A stretch of 39,442 nt of DNA from NCBI GenBank assembly GCA_964501265.1, contig CAZCSK010000020.1:1-39442 (forward strand), in the 5' to 3' direction. The stretch comes from CAZCSK01 sp964501265. GTDB taxonomy: Bacteria; Actinomycetota; CADDZG01; JAHWKV01. The translations under genes and the position numbers were made by a program. The notes under the pieces were generated by a model. It worked only from the letters and a program-made list of their open reading frames with translations. It did no database searches and was not told the origin of the DNA. Within the stretch, counting starts at the first letter, position 1; each line of letters begins with the position of its first letter. Positions 8,336-16,036 of this stretch are shown one piece after another.

Positions 8336-9630
8336 ATCTTTTCCAGGCGATCGACGATTTCCTGAGCGTGTCTCACATACCGAGCCACCCTGAAGCAAGC
8401 GTCGATTTCGTCCCCGGTCAGTCGCGACTTGATCTCGGCATTGCCCTTCAAAACCTCCTGCAGATGGGTGCGGCCATTCCAAGCATGCGTCGATGACTCC
8501 TGAACTATGCGATAGGCCTTGTCGCGAGTGCAGCCCGCGTCTATCAACTTGAGCAGAACGTTCTGAGAAAAGAGCAGACCATACGACAAGCCCATGTTTT
8601 CTTCCATGCGTTTGGCGTCGACGATGAGATTGCTTACGATGTCGGTACATTCGGCGATCATGAAGTCCAGGGCAAAGCACGCGTCGGGAAGCAGAACCCT
8701 TTCTACCGACGAATGGGAGATATCCCGCTCGTGCCAGAGGGAAATGTTCTCCATCGCTGGGATTACGCCGGCACGGACAATGCGGGCGAGGCCGCACAGC
8801 CGCTCCGAGCGCCAGGGATTGCGCTTGTGGGGCATGGCAGAAGACCCCTTCTGCTCGCCTTCGGTAAAAGGCTCTTGGACTTCGCCGACTTCGGTGCGCG
8901 CCAGATGTCGTATCTCGGTTGCGATGCGCTCGATGCTCGAGGCGAGCAGAGCGAGCCGGGCGCCGTACGCAGCGTGCCGGTCCCTGGCAATCACCTGAGT
9001 GGAAGACGGGTCGGGGACAAGCCCGAGCTGTTCACAAACGTACGATTCGATTTCGGGAGACAGCTGGCTGTAGGTACCCACAACTCCGGAGAGTTTGCCC
9101 ACGCTCACCTCTTGCTTGGCCAGAAGCAGCCGCTGCCTTCCCCGGTACAGTTCCCAGGCCCACCCGGCGATCTTCAAACCGAAGGTCGTCGGCTCAGCGT
9201 GAATCCCGTGAGTACGGCCTACGCAAACGGTGCTGGCATGTTCACGGGCGCGACGCACAAGGACCTCTATCAGCCCATCCAACCCGGTCATCAGAAGATC
9301 CGCCGCATCGCGCAATTGCAGACTGAGCGCGGTGTCGAGTACATCGGATGAGGTCATCCCATAATGGATGTGGCGCGACGCGGGACCAACGTTCTCCGAA
9401 ATGTTGTCGATAAATGCGGCGACGTCGTGTTGAGTCTTGCGTTCGAGGTCGGCGATACGCTCGATGTCGAAGGTCGCCTTTGCCCTTATCTCGTCAAGGT
9501 CTGCTTGAGGCACATCCCCAAGGTGAACGCGGGCCTCGACCGCAAGAATCTCGATTGCGAGCCAGTGCGTGAGCTTAGTTTCCTCGCTCAAAACCGCCGC
9601 CATTTCGGGACGCGTGTAACGATCGATCAA
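8332..9630 (-). CDS. purB: Adenylosuccinate lyase
   Basis: Fumarase/aspartase-superfamily enzyme acting twice in purine synthesis: SAICAR to AICAR plus fumarate, and adenylosuccinate to AMP plus fumarate. The start IDRYTRPEM and the regions TSSDVLDTAL (93-102) and VGRTHGIHAEPTTFGLK (137-153) are typical. The catalytic signature GSSAMPHKRNP lies at 262-272. The 432-residue length is standard. The start is TTG 9630-9628, overlapping the purE stop as TTGA, and the stop overlaps purC in the same way. Confidence 0.97.
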   Translation of the reverse strand: MIDRYTRPEMAAVLSEETKLTHWLAIEILAVEARVHLGDVPQADLDEIRAKATFDIERIADLERKTQHDVAAFIDNISENVGPASRHIHYGMTSSDVLDTALSLQLRDAADLLMTGLDGLIEVLVRRAREHASTVCVGRTHGIHAEPTTFGLKIAGWAWELYRGRQRLLLAKQEVSVGKLSGVVGTYSQLSPEIESYVCEQLGLVPDPSSTQVIARDRHAAYGARLALLASSIERIATEIRHLARTEVGEVQEPFTEGEQKGSSAMPHKRNPWRSERLCGLARIVRAGVIPAMENISLWHERDISHSSVERVLLPDACFALDFMIAECTDIVSNLIVDAKRMEENMGLSYGLLFSQNVLLKLIDAGCTRDKAYRIVQESSTHAWNGRTHLQEVLKGNAEIKSRLTGDEIDACFRVARYVRHAQEIVDRLEKI

Positions 9631-10112
9631 ATCTTGAGCCCCTGCGCCAGTTCTTTCTTGAAAGTTCTTAACTGATCCTTAAGCCCGGGATCGCTGACGG
9701 AAAGAATTTGCACTGCCAGGATCGCCGCGTTGGCGGCTTGGTCGATCCCCACCGTCGCAACCGGAACACCGGAAGGCATCTGCACCGTCGAATACAGCGC
9801 ATCGTTTCCTCCAAGATGCCCTCCGAAGATCGGCACTCCAATCACCGGAAGGATCGTGCCTGCGGCGAGAACTCCGGCCAAATGCGCCGCTCTGCCCGCG
9901 GCCGCGATGATCACCCGCAGCCCTCGATCCTCCGCAAGTTTCGCGTACTCGTTGACTTGATCGGGCTGGCGATGTGCGCTGAGTACGTTTGACTCGTAAG
10001 GTACGCCGAATCGTTCCAGGATGAACTCCGCCTCCTGCATCTTGGGATGATCGGAGGCCGACCCCATCAAAATCCCAACCACCGGTGGTGCGCTCGTAAT
10101 TTCGTCTTCCAT
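9627..10112 (-). CDS. purE: 5-(carboxyamino)imidazole ribonucleotide mutase (PurE)
   Basis: Converts N5-CAIR (class I) or AIR plus CO2 (class II) to CAIR. The active-site motifs GSASDHPKM (about 17-25) and SAHRQPD (about 44-50) are present, and the C-terminal VQMPSGVPVATVGID is class I-like. The loop AAAGRAAHLAG has Arg where many class I enzymes have Gly, a feature shared in part with class II (AGRSN). The rest reads as class I, which normally needs PurK. No purK is present in this cluster. 161 residues. ATG 10112 follows GGGAGAAAG, 8 nt after the purD stop. Confidence 0.95.
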   Translation of the reverse strand: MEDEITSAPPVVGILMGSASDHPKMQEAEFILERFGVPYESNVLSAHRQPDQVNEYAKLAEDRGLRVIIAAAGRAAHLAGVLAAGTILPVIGVPIFGGHLGGNDALYSTVQMPSGVPVATVGIDQAANAAILAVQILSVSDPGLKDQLRTFKKELAQGLKI

Positions 10113-10120
10113 CTTTCTCC

Positions 10121-11383
10121 CTAGTTCTCTGCGGCAATGTCGGACCGGAATTGCATCCCTTCAAACGAGATCTGCTCCACCGCCCCGTAAGCATGCTTTC
10201 TAGCCATTCTCGCATCCTTGCCCGTGGCAGTCACCGCAAGTACACGCCCTCCGGCCGTAACGAGTTGCCCATCCAACCTGGCCGTACCGGAGTGAAAGAC
10301 TTGTCCGCCCGGTGCACTGGCGGCCTCAAGGCCGTGAATCGGCAGCCCCATCGTAACTGGGGCATCGGGATACCCCCCCGACGCAAGCACAACGCAGACG
10401 GCCGCGTCGGCCGACCAGTCCAGATTAATCGTCGAAAGGGAGCCATCGACGCAAGCGCACATCACTTCCCCAAGGTCAGATTCAAGTCGCGGAATGAGTA
10501 CTTGCGCCTCAGGATCGCCAAAGCGGCAGTTGAACTCGATTACCTTGAGACCTTCGGGATCAAGCATCAGTCCCGCGTAGATAACGCCGACATAGGGCTC
10601 GCCCTCGTCCTGCAGGGCCGCGGCGATCGGCTCGAGAATCCGGTCGATGGCCTGTCCGAAGACCTCATCAGTGCAAATCGCGACCGGTGAGTAAGCGCCC
10701 ATACCTCCGGTGTTGGGACCCTCGTTGCCGTCGCGAATCCGTTTGAAATCTTGTGCAGCCTGCATCGGCAGGATGGACTTGCCATCGCAGAACGCAAGGA
10801 TGGAAAGTTCTGGGCCAATCATCCGCTCCTCAATCAGGATGCGCGAGCCGGCATCCCCAAAACGGCCTTCGGTAATGGCCGCCTGGATCGCCCTGCGCGC
10901 CTCGGAGGCGTCGTTGCACACTGTGACGCCCTTTCCGGCGGTCAATCCGTCGGCCTTTACCACCACTGGGCCGTCTATCTGTTCCACGTACCGGATCGCG
11001 TCTGCAGCCAGTTCAAACTCTTGCGACTTGCCCGTTGGAATACCCTTCACTTTCATGAGTTTTTTCGCATATGACTTGCTGCCCTCAAGGAGAGCGCCGC
11101 GCGCCCGGGGGCCGAAAACGCGAATGTTGGCATCTGCAAGGGAGTCGGCGAGGCCGGCGACGAGTGGTGCTTCCGGGCCGACGACTACAAGGTCGGGCTG
11201 AGTACGCTTTGCAAGTTCGACTATTGCCGGTATATCCGTCGCGTCGACATCGAAGCATTCGGCAATCTCGGCGATCCCAGGATTGCCCGGAGCACACAGA
11301 ATTTCATCGACTGACCTTCCTCGCTCGAGCCCCCATACCAAGGCATGCTCTCGGCCGCCCCCGCCGACGACCAGGACCTTCAC
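10121..11383 (-). CDS. purD: Phosphoribosylamine-glycine ligase (GAR synthetase)
   Basis: ATP-grasp ligase joining glycine to phosphoribosylamine, the second purine step. It opens with VLVVGGGGREHAL and has VVGPEAPLVAGL near 71-82, the ATP-grasp lysine region GPVVVKADGLTAGKGVTV, and the metal-binding segment KVIEFNCRFGDPEAQ. 420 residues, the normal length for the stand-alone bacterial enzyme. The GTG start overlaps the purA stop as GTGA. The gene for the next step (GAR transformylase, purN or purT) is not in this window. Confidence 0.97.
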   Translation of the reverse strand: MKVLVVGGGGREHALVWGLERGRSVDEILCAPGNPGIAEIAECFDVDATDIPAIVELAKRTQPDLVVVGPEAPLVAGLADSLADANIRVFGPRARGALLEGSKSYAKKLMKVKGIPTGKSQEFELAADAIRYVEQIDGPVVVKADGLTAGKGVTVCNDASEARRAIQAAITEGRFGDAGSRILIEERMIGPELSILAFCDGKSILPMQAAQDFKRIRDGNEGPNTGGMGAYSPVAICTDEVFGQAIDRILEPIAAALQDEGEPYVGVIYAGLMLDPEGLKVIEFNCRFGDPEAQVLIPRLESDLGEVMCACVDGSLSTINLDWSADAAVCVVLASGGYPDAPVTMGLPIHGLEAASAPGGQVFHSGTARLDGQLVTAGGRVLAVTATGKDARMARKHAYGAVEQISFEGMQFRSDIAAEN

Positions 11384-12660
11384 CGGCGGGCGCGAGTTAC
11401 TGTTTCGGTGGCCTCCGGCCCGACCGAAATTCGTTCGATCGGGACGCTTAGAAACTCTTCCAGTCTCGTCACGTAGTTTTGTGCGGCCGTCGGGAAGTCA
11501 TCCCAAGCCCTCACCCCGCTGATGTCGGTGGACCATCCCGGAAGTTCCTCGTAAATCGGTTGGGCTTTGTGGAAGATCGTCTGATGAGGCGGGAATGTCT
11601 CGTACTTCGTCCCCTCGAATTCGTACGCCACGCACACTTTGATCGTGTCGAATGCGCTGAGCACATCGATTTTGGTTAGGAAAATCTCGTCGAGCGAATT
11701 GAGGCGCGCCGCATATCGGCCAATGACCGCATCGAACCATCCGCATCTTCTCTGACGCCCAGTTGTGGTTCCGAACTCCTCGCCGCGCGTGATCATCTCC
11801 AGTCCGTCGGGCCCCAGATCCTCCGTGGGAAATGGACCCTCGCCAACGCGGGTCACGTAGGCCTTTGTCACGCCGATGATGCGTTCGATCGCATGGGGGC
11901 CGACACCCGCGCCGGCGCAAACGCCTCCCGCAACGGGATTCGACGACGTAACAAATGGATACGTGCCGTGGTCGAGGTCGAGCAGAGTTCCCTGGGCTCC
12001 CTCGAACAAAACATTGCGACCGTCATCGAGGGCAAAGTGAACTGCGGCGACGGTGTCCGTGATGTGACGTGCAAGGCGGTCGGCGAAGCCCAGGTACTCC
12101 TCCAAGATGGCGTTCATCTTCATAGGAAGTCGCCCGTAGATCTTGGTAAGCATCAGGTTCTTTTCTCGCAGGTTGACTTCGAGCTTGGCCGCGAAGATCT
12201 TGGGATCAAGCAGGTCCTGAACTCGTATGCCGATGCGCGAGGCCTTGTCGGCGTAGGCGGGGCCGATGCCGCGCTTGGTTGTGCCGAGTTTCATCTTGCC
12301 CAGTCGCCGCTCCGTCAGGCGGTCCAGTTCGCGGTGATACGGCATGATCAGATGAGCGCTTGTCGAAATCAGCAGTTTCTCGGTCGGGACGCCCCGTGCC
12401 CCGAGCGCATCCATCTCATCGAGGAGAACTTGGGGATCCACGACAACGCCCGGCCCAATCACGGGCGTGATGTGCGGATAGAGGACTCCGGCCGGCAGAA
12501 GGTGGAGCTTGAAAGTTTCGTTTCCGACTATGACGGTGTGTCCGGCATTGTTGCCGCCGGAGTATCGAACCACCATGTCCATCTCGTCGGCAACGAGGTG
12601 AGTGACTTTGCCCTTGCCTTCGTCACCCCACTGCGTCCCGACGAGCGCAATGCCGGGCAT
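11380..12660 (-). CDS. purA: Adenylosuccinate synthetase
   Basis: GTP-dependent condensation of IMP and aspartate, the first step of the AMP branch. The P-loop GDEGKGK at 12-18 follows VGTQW. Further landmarks are YSGGNNAGHTV, the KLGTTKRGIGPAYADK region and TGRQRRCGWFD, and the protein is 426 residues long. ATG 12660-12658 is preceded by GGGAG. It is the first pur gene in transcription order, 51 nt after the dodecin gene. The intervening bases contain a short GCAA-loop hairpin. Confidence 0.97.
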   Translation of the reverse strand: MPGIALVGTQWGDEGKGKVTHLVADEMDMVVRYSGGNNAGHTVIVGNETFKLHLLPAGVLYPHITPVIGPGVVVDPQVLLDEMDALGARGVPTEKLLISTSAHLIMPYHRELDRLTERRLGKMKLGTTKRGIGPAYADKASRIGIRVQDLLDPKIFAAKLEVNLREKNLMLTKIYGRLPMKMNAILEEYLGFADRLARHITDTVAAVHFALDDGRNVLFEGAQGTLLDLDHGTYPFVTSSNPVAGGVCAGAGVGPHAIERIIGVTKAYVTRVGEGPFPTEDLGPDGLEMITRGEEFGTTTGRQRRCGWFDAVIGRYAARLNSLDEIFLTKIDVLSAFDTIKVCVAYEFEGTKYETFPPHQTIFHKAQPIYEELPGWSTDISGVRAWDDFPTAAQNYVTRLEEFLSVPIERISVGPEATETVTRARR

Positions 12661-12688
12661 GACTCCCGCCTTTGTTCGACTTTTAACA

Positions 12689-12700
12689 CCCCTTGCGGGG
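12689..12700 (-). other. Short GC hairpin between the dodecin gene and purA
   Basis: On the minus strand a perfect CCCC/GGGG stem closes a GCAA tetraloop (GNRA type), 29 nt before the purA start. There is no run of T after it, so it is a weak candidate for a terminator. It could act as an RNA stability or attenuation element between a highly expressed dodecin and purA. No purine riboswitch core was recognised here. Confidence 0.3.
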
Positions 12701-12711
12701 AGGAACGGACC

Positions 12712-12918
12712 TTAGGACTTTTCTAGGCGGAACTTGATCCTGACGTGGGTCAGGTACTCCTTGATCTCGTTCTTTTCTACATTACACGACGTTTCAAGAA
12801 CCTCCATGGCTTCGATCCCACGAAGGGACTTGGCCGCCTCGGCGAGAGCCTCCTGAGCGGCGTGCCGCCATGAATCGGTTGAAACCCCAACAAGATCGAT
12901 GGTCTTAACAACAGGCAT
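12712..12918 (-). CDS. Dodecin family protein, SecE2/calcium-dodecin type
   Basis: A 68-residue protein with the dodecin fold signature VVKTIDLVGVSTDSWRHAA and a closing HVRIKFRLEKS. Dodecins form hollow dodecamers that store flavin or coenzyme A. The Trp that stacks on flavin in the halophile and Thermus proteins (in the LRWFEV segment) is replaced here (IEAMEV). The SW near position 16-17 resembles the mycobacterial SecE2 (Rv0379, reported as a calcium dodecin), so flavin storage is doubtful. ATG 12918 is preceded by an ideal AAGGAGG four bases upstream, suggesting strong expression. The gene is divergent from an LLM oxidoreductase and precedes purA. Confidence 0.85.
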   Translation of the reverse strand: MPVVKTIDLVGVSTDSWRHAAQEALAEAAKSLRGIEAMEVLETSCNVEKNEIKEYLTHVRIKFRLEKS

Positions 12919-13011
12919 ACGTCCTCCTTAGTTCGACAGAAGGATTCTAGTCGGTAAGGGGCCCTCGAAGGAAACGGGCTTCTCGGAACTGGCGTCGCTA
13001 GACTTCGGGGC

Positions 13012-13905
13012 GTGACGGCCCCAACCTTTGGCATCGTGCTACCCCCCTCTACTTCAAGCGGCGTTCCAACGGCCGACGAGATTTTTGGCTTCTCCCAAGC
13101 TGCCGACGAATCGTCCCTCGAATATCTATGGGTCCCCGACCATATTCTTTGGTGGCACCCGATGCACGAGTGCCTGACGATCCTGGCCGCGCTCGCCGCC
13201 CGAACCAGTCGGATTCGCATCGGCTCCGCCGTGCTGCTGCTCGCGATGCGCAACCCCGTCGTCGTGGCGAAGACTCTCGCTACCATCGACCAGCTTTCTG
13301 GTGGAAGGCTGACGGTCGGCGTGGGCGTCGGCGGCGAGTTCCCACCAGAATGGGAAGCCGTAGGAATTGACTGGAAAACGCGCGCGGCAAGGACCAACGA
13401 GATGTTGGAAGCCCTTGCGGGCCTGTGGGCCGAGGGCCTATTCACGATGGAGAGCAAGCACGTGAAGATCGAAAACGTCGACCTTCAACCCAAGCCCGTG
13501 AAGAAGCCCCCGATCTGGATCGGGGGCCGCTCCGATGCCGCGCTCGCGCGCGCGGCCAAGTACGGCGATGGCTGGATGGGAATTTTCCTGACTCCTGAAC
13601 GCTACGCCGACCAACTAAGAAAGTTGGACCCGAACGTCTACCCTTCTATATACGTTTGGACCTGCATAGCGGACGACACCCCCACCGCCCGAGCCCAGGC
13701 GTCCTCGATGTTGGGCGCCTTCTACAACATCCCATTCGAAAAGCTAGAGAAATTTACGATAGTCGGCTCCCCAGAAGACTGCGCCAAAAGATTCCAAGAA
13801 TTCGCCGACGCCGGAGTAAAGAACTTCGCAGTAGCGCCGATCTCCGCCGACGCCTCTACCGACCAACTAACACGCCTAACGAAAGAAGTAATGCCTCTGA
13901 TCTAA
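13012..13905 (+). CDS. LLM class flavin/F420-dependent oxidoreductase (a)
   Basis: Luciferase-like TIM-barrel oxidoreductase of 297 residues. Family landmarks are YLWVPDHILWWHP (38-50), the TSRIRIGSAVLLLAMRNPVVVAKTLATIDQLSGGRLTVGVGVGGEFPPEW block (spanning about 65-113) and PPIWIGGRSDAALARAAKYGDGWM near 165-190. These proteins use F420H2 or FMNH2, and in actinobacteria F420 is the more common cofactor. The substrate cannot be told from sequence. The start is GTG 13012 and the stop TAA 13905. The gene is convergent with a second LLM gene, with a palindromic repeat between their ends. Confidence 0.88.
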   Translation: MTAPTFGIVLPPSTSSGVPTADEIFGFSQAADESSLEYLWVPDHILWWHPMHECLTILAALAARTSRIRIGSAVLLLAMRNPVVVAKTLATIDQLSGGRLTVGVGVGGEFPPEWEAVGIDWKTRAARTNEMLEALAGLWAEGLFTMESKHVKIENVDLQPKPVKKPPIWIGGRSDAALARAAKYGDGWMGIFLTPERYADQLRKLDPNVYPSIYVWTCIADDTPTARAQASSMLGAFYNIPFEKLEKFTIVGSPEDCAKRFQEFADAGVKNFAVAPISADASTDQLTRLTKEVMPLI

Positions 13906-13918
13906 AGCCGAGGAAGGA

Positions 13919-14052
13919 GGCCGGAGGTCTCCCGAAGGGCCACATGAGACCGCCAACCGAGAGCCCGCGCATAGCAGGCACGCGGTGGCCCGCAGGGAGA
14001 CCTCCGGCCGAGCGACGTCCGCGGTGGCCGCAGAGACGGCCTCCGACCGGAG
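13919..14052. repeat. Palindromic intergenic repeat, copy A
   Basis: Two 25-nt arms (13919-13943 and 13985-14009) form a near-perfect inverted repeat, 22 of 25 positions paired, split as 15 bp, a 3-nt mismatch and 7 bp around a 41-nt loop. A 25-nt tail unit at 14028-14052 (starting CCGCAGAGACGGCC, ending GACCGGAG) is almost identical to the tail units of copy B at 18100-18178. The loops of A and B are also alignable. The element sits between the 3' ends of two convergent LLM genes, so it may act as a bidirectional terminator or mRNA 3'-end protector. A non-autonomous mobile palindrome (REP/MITE-like) is the alternative. Confidence 0.75.
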
Positions 14053-14070
14053 TCTGCGACCGGAGCCCAG

Positions 14071-15186
14071 CTAAGAACGGAGAGTCCGCGCGACTTCCCG
14101 GATGGCTTCCTGTGCGAACGCGAGATGCTCCAGCCCGGCGATAGGCGCGAGGTTCGAGAGGGTCACGTGCTGCAAGCCTGCGTCGATCAGTGGCTCGATC
14201 GCCGACACCACTTCGTCGACCGTTCCGTGTACAACGTCGTCGTGAACGACGGCGATGTCGAACTGAGCTACGGCCTCTTCTATTTCCTGGGGCGTGTACC
14301 ACTCCGGGACGTAGTCCCGCAATCCCTCGAAGCCGCTGCCGAACGGGTGCTTCAATCCGGCTTTCTCCCACTGCGAGGACGGCGCTACCAGCGCCATACC
14401 TGCGGCAAGGGGTGAGCTCATAATGACGTGCGAGGTCTCGTGGTCGGGCGCGAGCACGACGTACATCTGATACCCGGCGGTGATGGCGTTTGGATCTCTC
14501 CCTGCCCTCCCAGCCGCATCCCGAATCGTTTTCAGTTTGGACTTGTACTCAGCAGGGGTCATTGGGTAGGAGGGATACCATCCGTCGCCATACCTACTCG
14601 TAATCTCGAGCATCCGTGGTCCGTGCGCGCCAACCCAGATTGGTGGAGAACGGTCCTCGAATCCCTTCAAATCAAGCACCGCCCGGTCGAGTTTGAAAAA
14701 GCGCCCCTCGAAACTGATTGGGCCGCTCGAATCCCACAGCATTCGGATTACATGCAGCGACTCTTCCAGACGAGAAACCTGCTTGCGGTAGTCGAGTCCG
14801 TAAGGCACCACGTTCTCGCGTTCGCCAGCCCCGATTCCAAGAATGGTCCTGCCCGCTGTCATTTGCGACAATGTGACGAAGGTGCGAGCCAGCTCGGCGG
14901 GGGGACGCCGAATCGGATCTGTAACGCCTGTCCCTATCAGGATCTTCTGCGTCGATCGACCGACGACCGCCATTACCGCGATGGGGTCCAAATAGAGGTG
15001 GGGACTGGGCAAAATCGTTGCGATTGACGAGTTCTCGGGGGTCCAGAGGGATTTCGGGAACCAACCCATCAGGTGGTCTGAGTACCAAATGGAATCGAAC
15101 CCATCGGCCTCGGCGGCTACCGCCTGCCCGAGGGTGAGATCGAACGGGGGGAGGGGCTGGGAAGCCAAACCGACTAGGATCGACAT
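14071..15186 (-). CDS. LLM class flavin/F420-dependent oxidoreductase (b)
   Basis: Luciferase-like oxidoreductase of 371 residues from ATG 15186. The start SILVGLASQPLPPFDLTLGQ is followed by FDSIWYSDHLMGWFP, then LYLDPIAVMAVVGRSTQKILIGTGVTD and GRTILGIGAGERENVVPYGLDY, a pattern close to F420-dependent methylenetetrahydromethanopterin reductase-like and glucose-6-phosphate dehydrogenase-like LLM proteins. The frame is open upstream to 15315 but that part is not family-like. ATG 15195 (adding MLP) is an alternative. No clear Shine-Dalgarno precedes either. The start lies only 33 nt from the divergent hydrolase start, so the transcript may be leaderless. Substrate unknown. Confidence 0.87.
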   Translation of the reverse strand: MSILVGLASQPLPPFDLTLGQAVAAEADGFDSIWYSDHLMGWFPKSLWTPENSSIATILPSPHLYLDPIAVMAVVGRSTQKILIGTGVTDPIRRPPAELARTFVTLSQMTAGRTILGIGAGERENVVPYGLDYRKQVSRLEESLHVIRMLWDSSGPISFEGRFFKLDRAVLDLKGFEDRSPPIWVGAHGPRMLEITSRYGDGWYPSYPMTPAEYKSKLKTIRDAAGRAGRDPNAITAGYQMYVVLAPDHETSHVIMSSPLAAGMALVAPSSQWEKAGLKHPFGSGFEGLRDYVPEWYTPQEIEEAVAQFDIAVVHDDVVHGTVDEVVSAIEPLIDAGLQHVTLSNLAPIAGLEHLAFAQEAIREVARTLRS

Positions 15187-15219
15187 TGGCAGCATTCTAT
15201 TTTGTTGGGAGGAAAAGCC

Positions 15220-16029
15220 GTGGCCAACAAGTCCACAATCAAGATCGCAGAGTTGACAGTTGACGTTTACGAGACACCAGGCGCCGGCGAAGCAGGCACT
15301 CTGATGCTGTCCCACGGGGCATGGGTCGGCGGTTGGATTTGGGAGAAGTTCGCCTCATACTTCGCCGACCGTGGCTACAAATGTTACGCACCCACGTGGC
15401 GGGGCCACTACGACTCCAAACCCGTTGCGGACCTAGGGGCGGTATCGGTCTTCGACTTCGTCGAAGACGCCATGTCTGTGGCTCGCGCAGTCACTCCCGA
15501 TGTCGTGATTGGCGAATCGATGGGTGGCCTCATCGCGCAAAAAGTGGCCGAAGCGAGCCCAGCGTTGCGGGGTCTCGTCTTGATGAACCCGGTCCCGCCT
15601 TTCATGGTGCCTGCAAGCCTCAAGGTGATGAAAGCTCAGTTCAAGTATCTTGGCGACCTCATTCGGCGCAGGCCGAACATGCCGAACAAGGAGGATTACA
15701 AAGAGCTCATCTTGAACAACGTGGACGAACCCGACGCAAGCGACTTCTACGCGCGCATATGCCCCGATTCGGGCCGCGCTCTCATGGAAATGTCTCTCGG
15801 CAAGATCAAGGTCGAGGCAAACAAGGTGAAGTGCCCCGTTTTGGTAATCGCTGGTCATCTCGACGTGATCCTCCCTGTCAAGGTGCATCGCAAGATCGCT
15901 TTGAAATACGGCGCCGACATCGCCGAGTACCCGAGCATGTCGCATCACACATTCAGCGAGACTGGGTGGGAGAAAGTTGCTGCCGAACTCGCCACCTGGC
16001 TGTCAGGCAAGCTCCAACCAACCGCATAA
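15220..16029 (+). CDS. Alpha/beta hydrolase fold protein
   Basis: A 269-residue soluble alpha/beta hydrolase. The oxyanion segment SHGAWVGGWIWEKFA (31-45) is typical of EstC/hydroxynitrile lyase-like and MenH-like hydrolases. The nucleophile elbow GESMGG puts Ser at 100, Asp is at about 215 (GHLDVILP) and His at 242/243 (MSHHTF), so the triad is complete. The GTG at 15220 is chosen because GGGAGG lies just upstream. The frame opens earlier at a TTG (15202) without a binding site. The gene is 7 nt upstream of the YyaL-like gene on the same strand, and no substrate can be deduced. Confidence 0.85.
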   Translation: MANKSTIKIAELTVDVYETPGAGEAGTLMLSHGAWVGGWIWEKFASYFADRGYKCYAPTWRGHYDSKPVADLGAVSVFDFVEDAMSVARAVTPDVVIGESMGGLIAQKVAEASPALRGLVLMNPVPPFMVPASLKVMKAQFKYLGDLIRRRPNMPNKEDYKELILNNVDEPDASDFYARICPDSGRALMEMSLGKIKVEANKVKCPVLVIAGHLDVILPVKVHRKIALKYGADIAEYPSMSHHTFSETGWEKVAAELATWLSGKLQPTA

Positions 16030-16036
16030 CTCATAG

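Noticed and set aside
8336..8797. N-terminal extension of purC
   Set aside because: The open frame is antisense-free but overlaps purB on the same strand in another frame and has no homology; the TTGA junction at 8335 is the consistent start.
11893..12726. Long 277-codon open frame on the plus strand
   Set aside because: It is antisense to purA, which is unmistakable, and the translated product resembles no protein family. It is a shadow of GC-rich codon bias.
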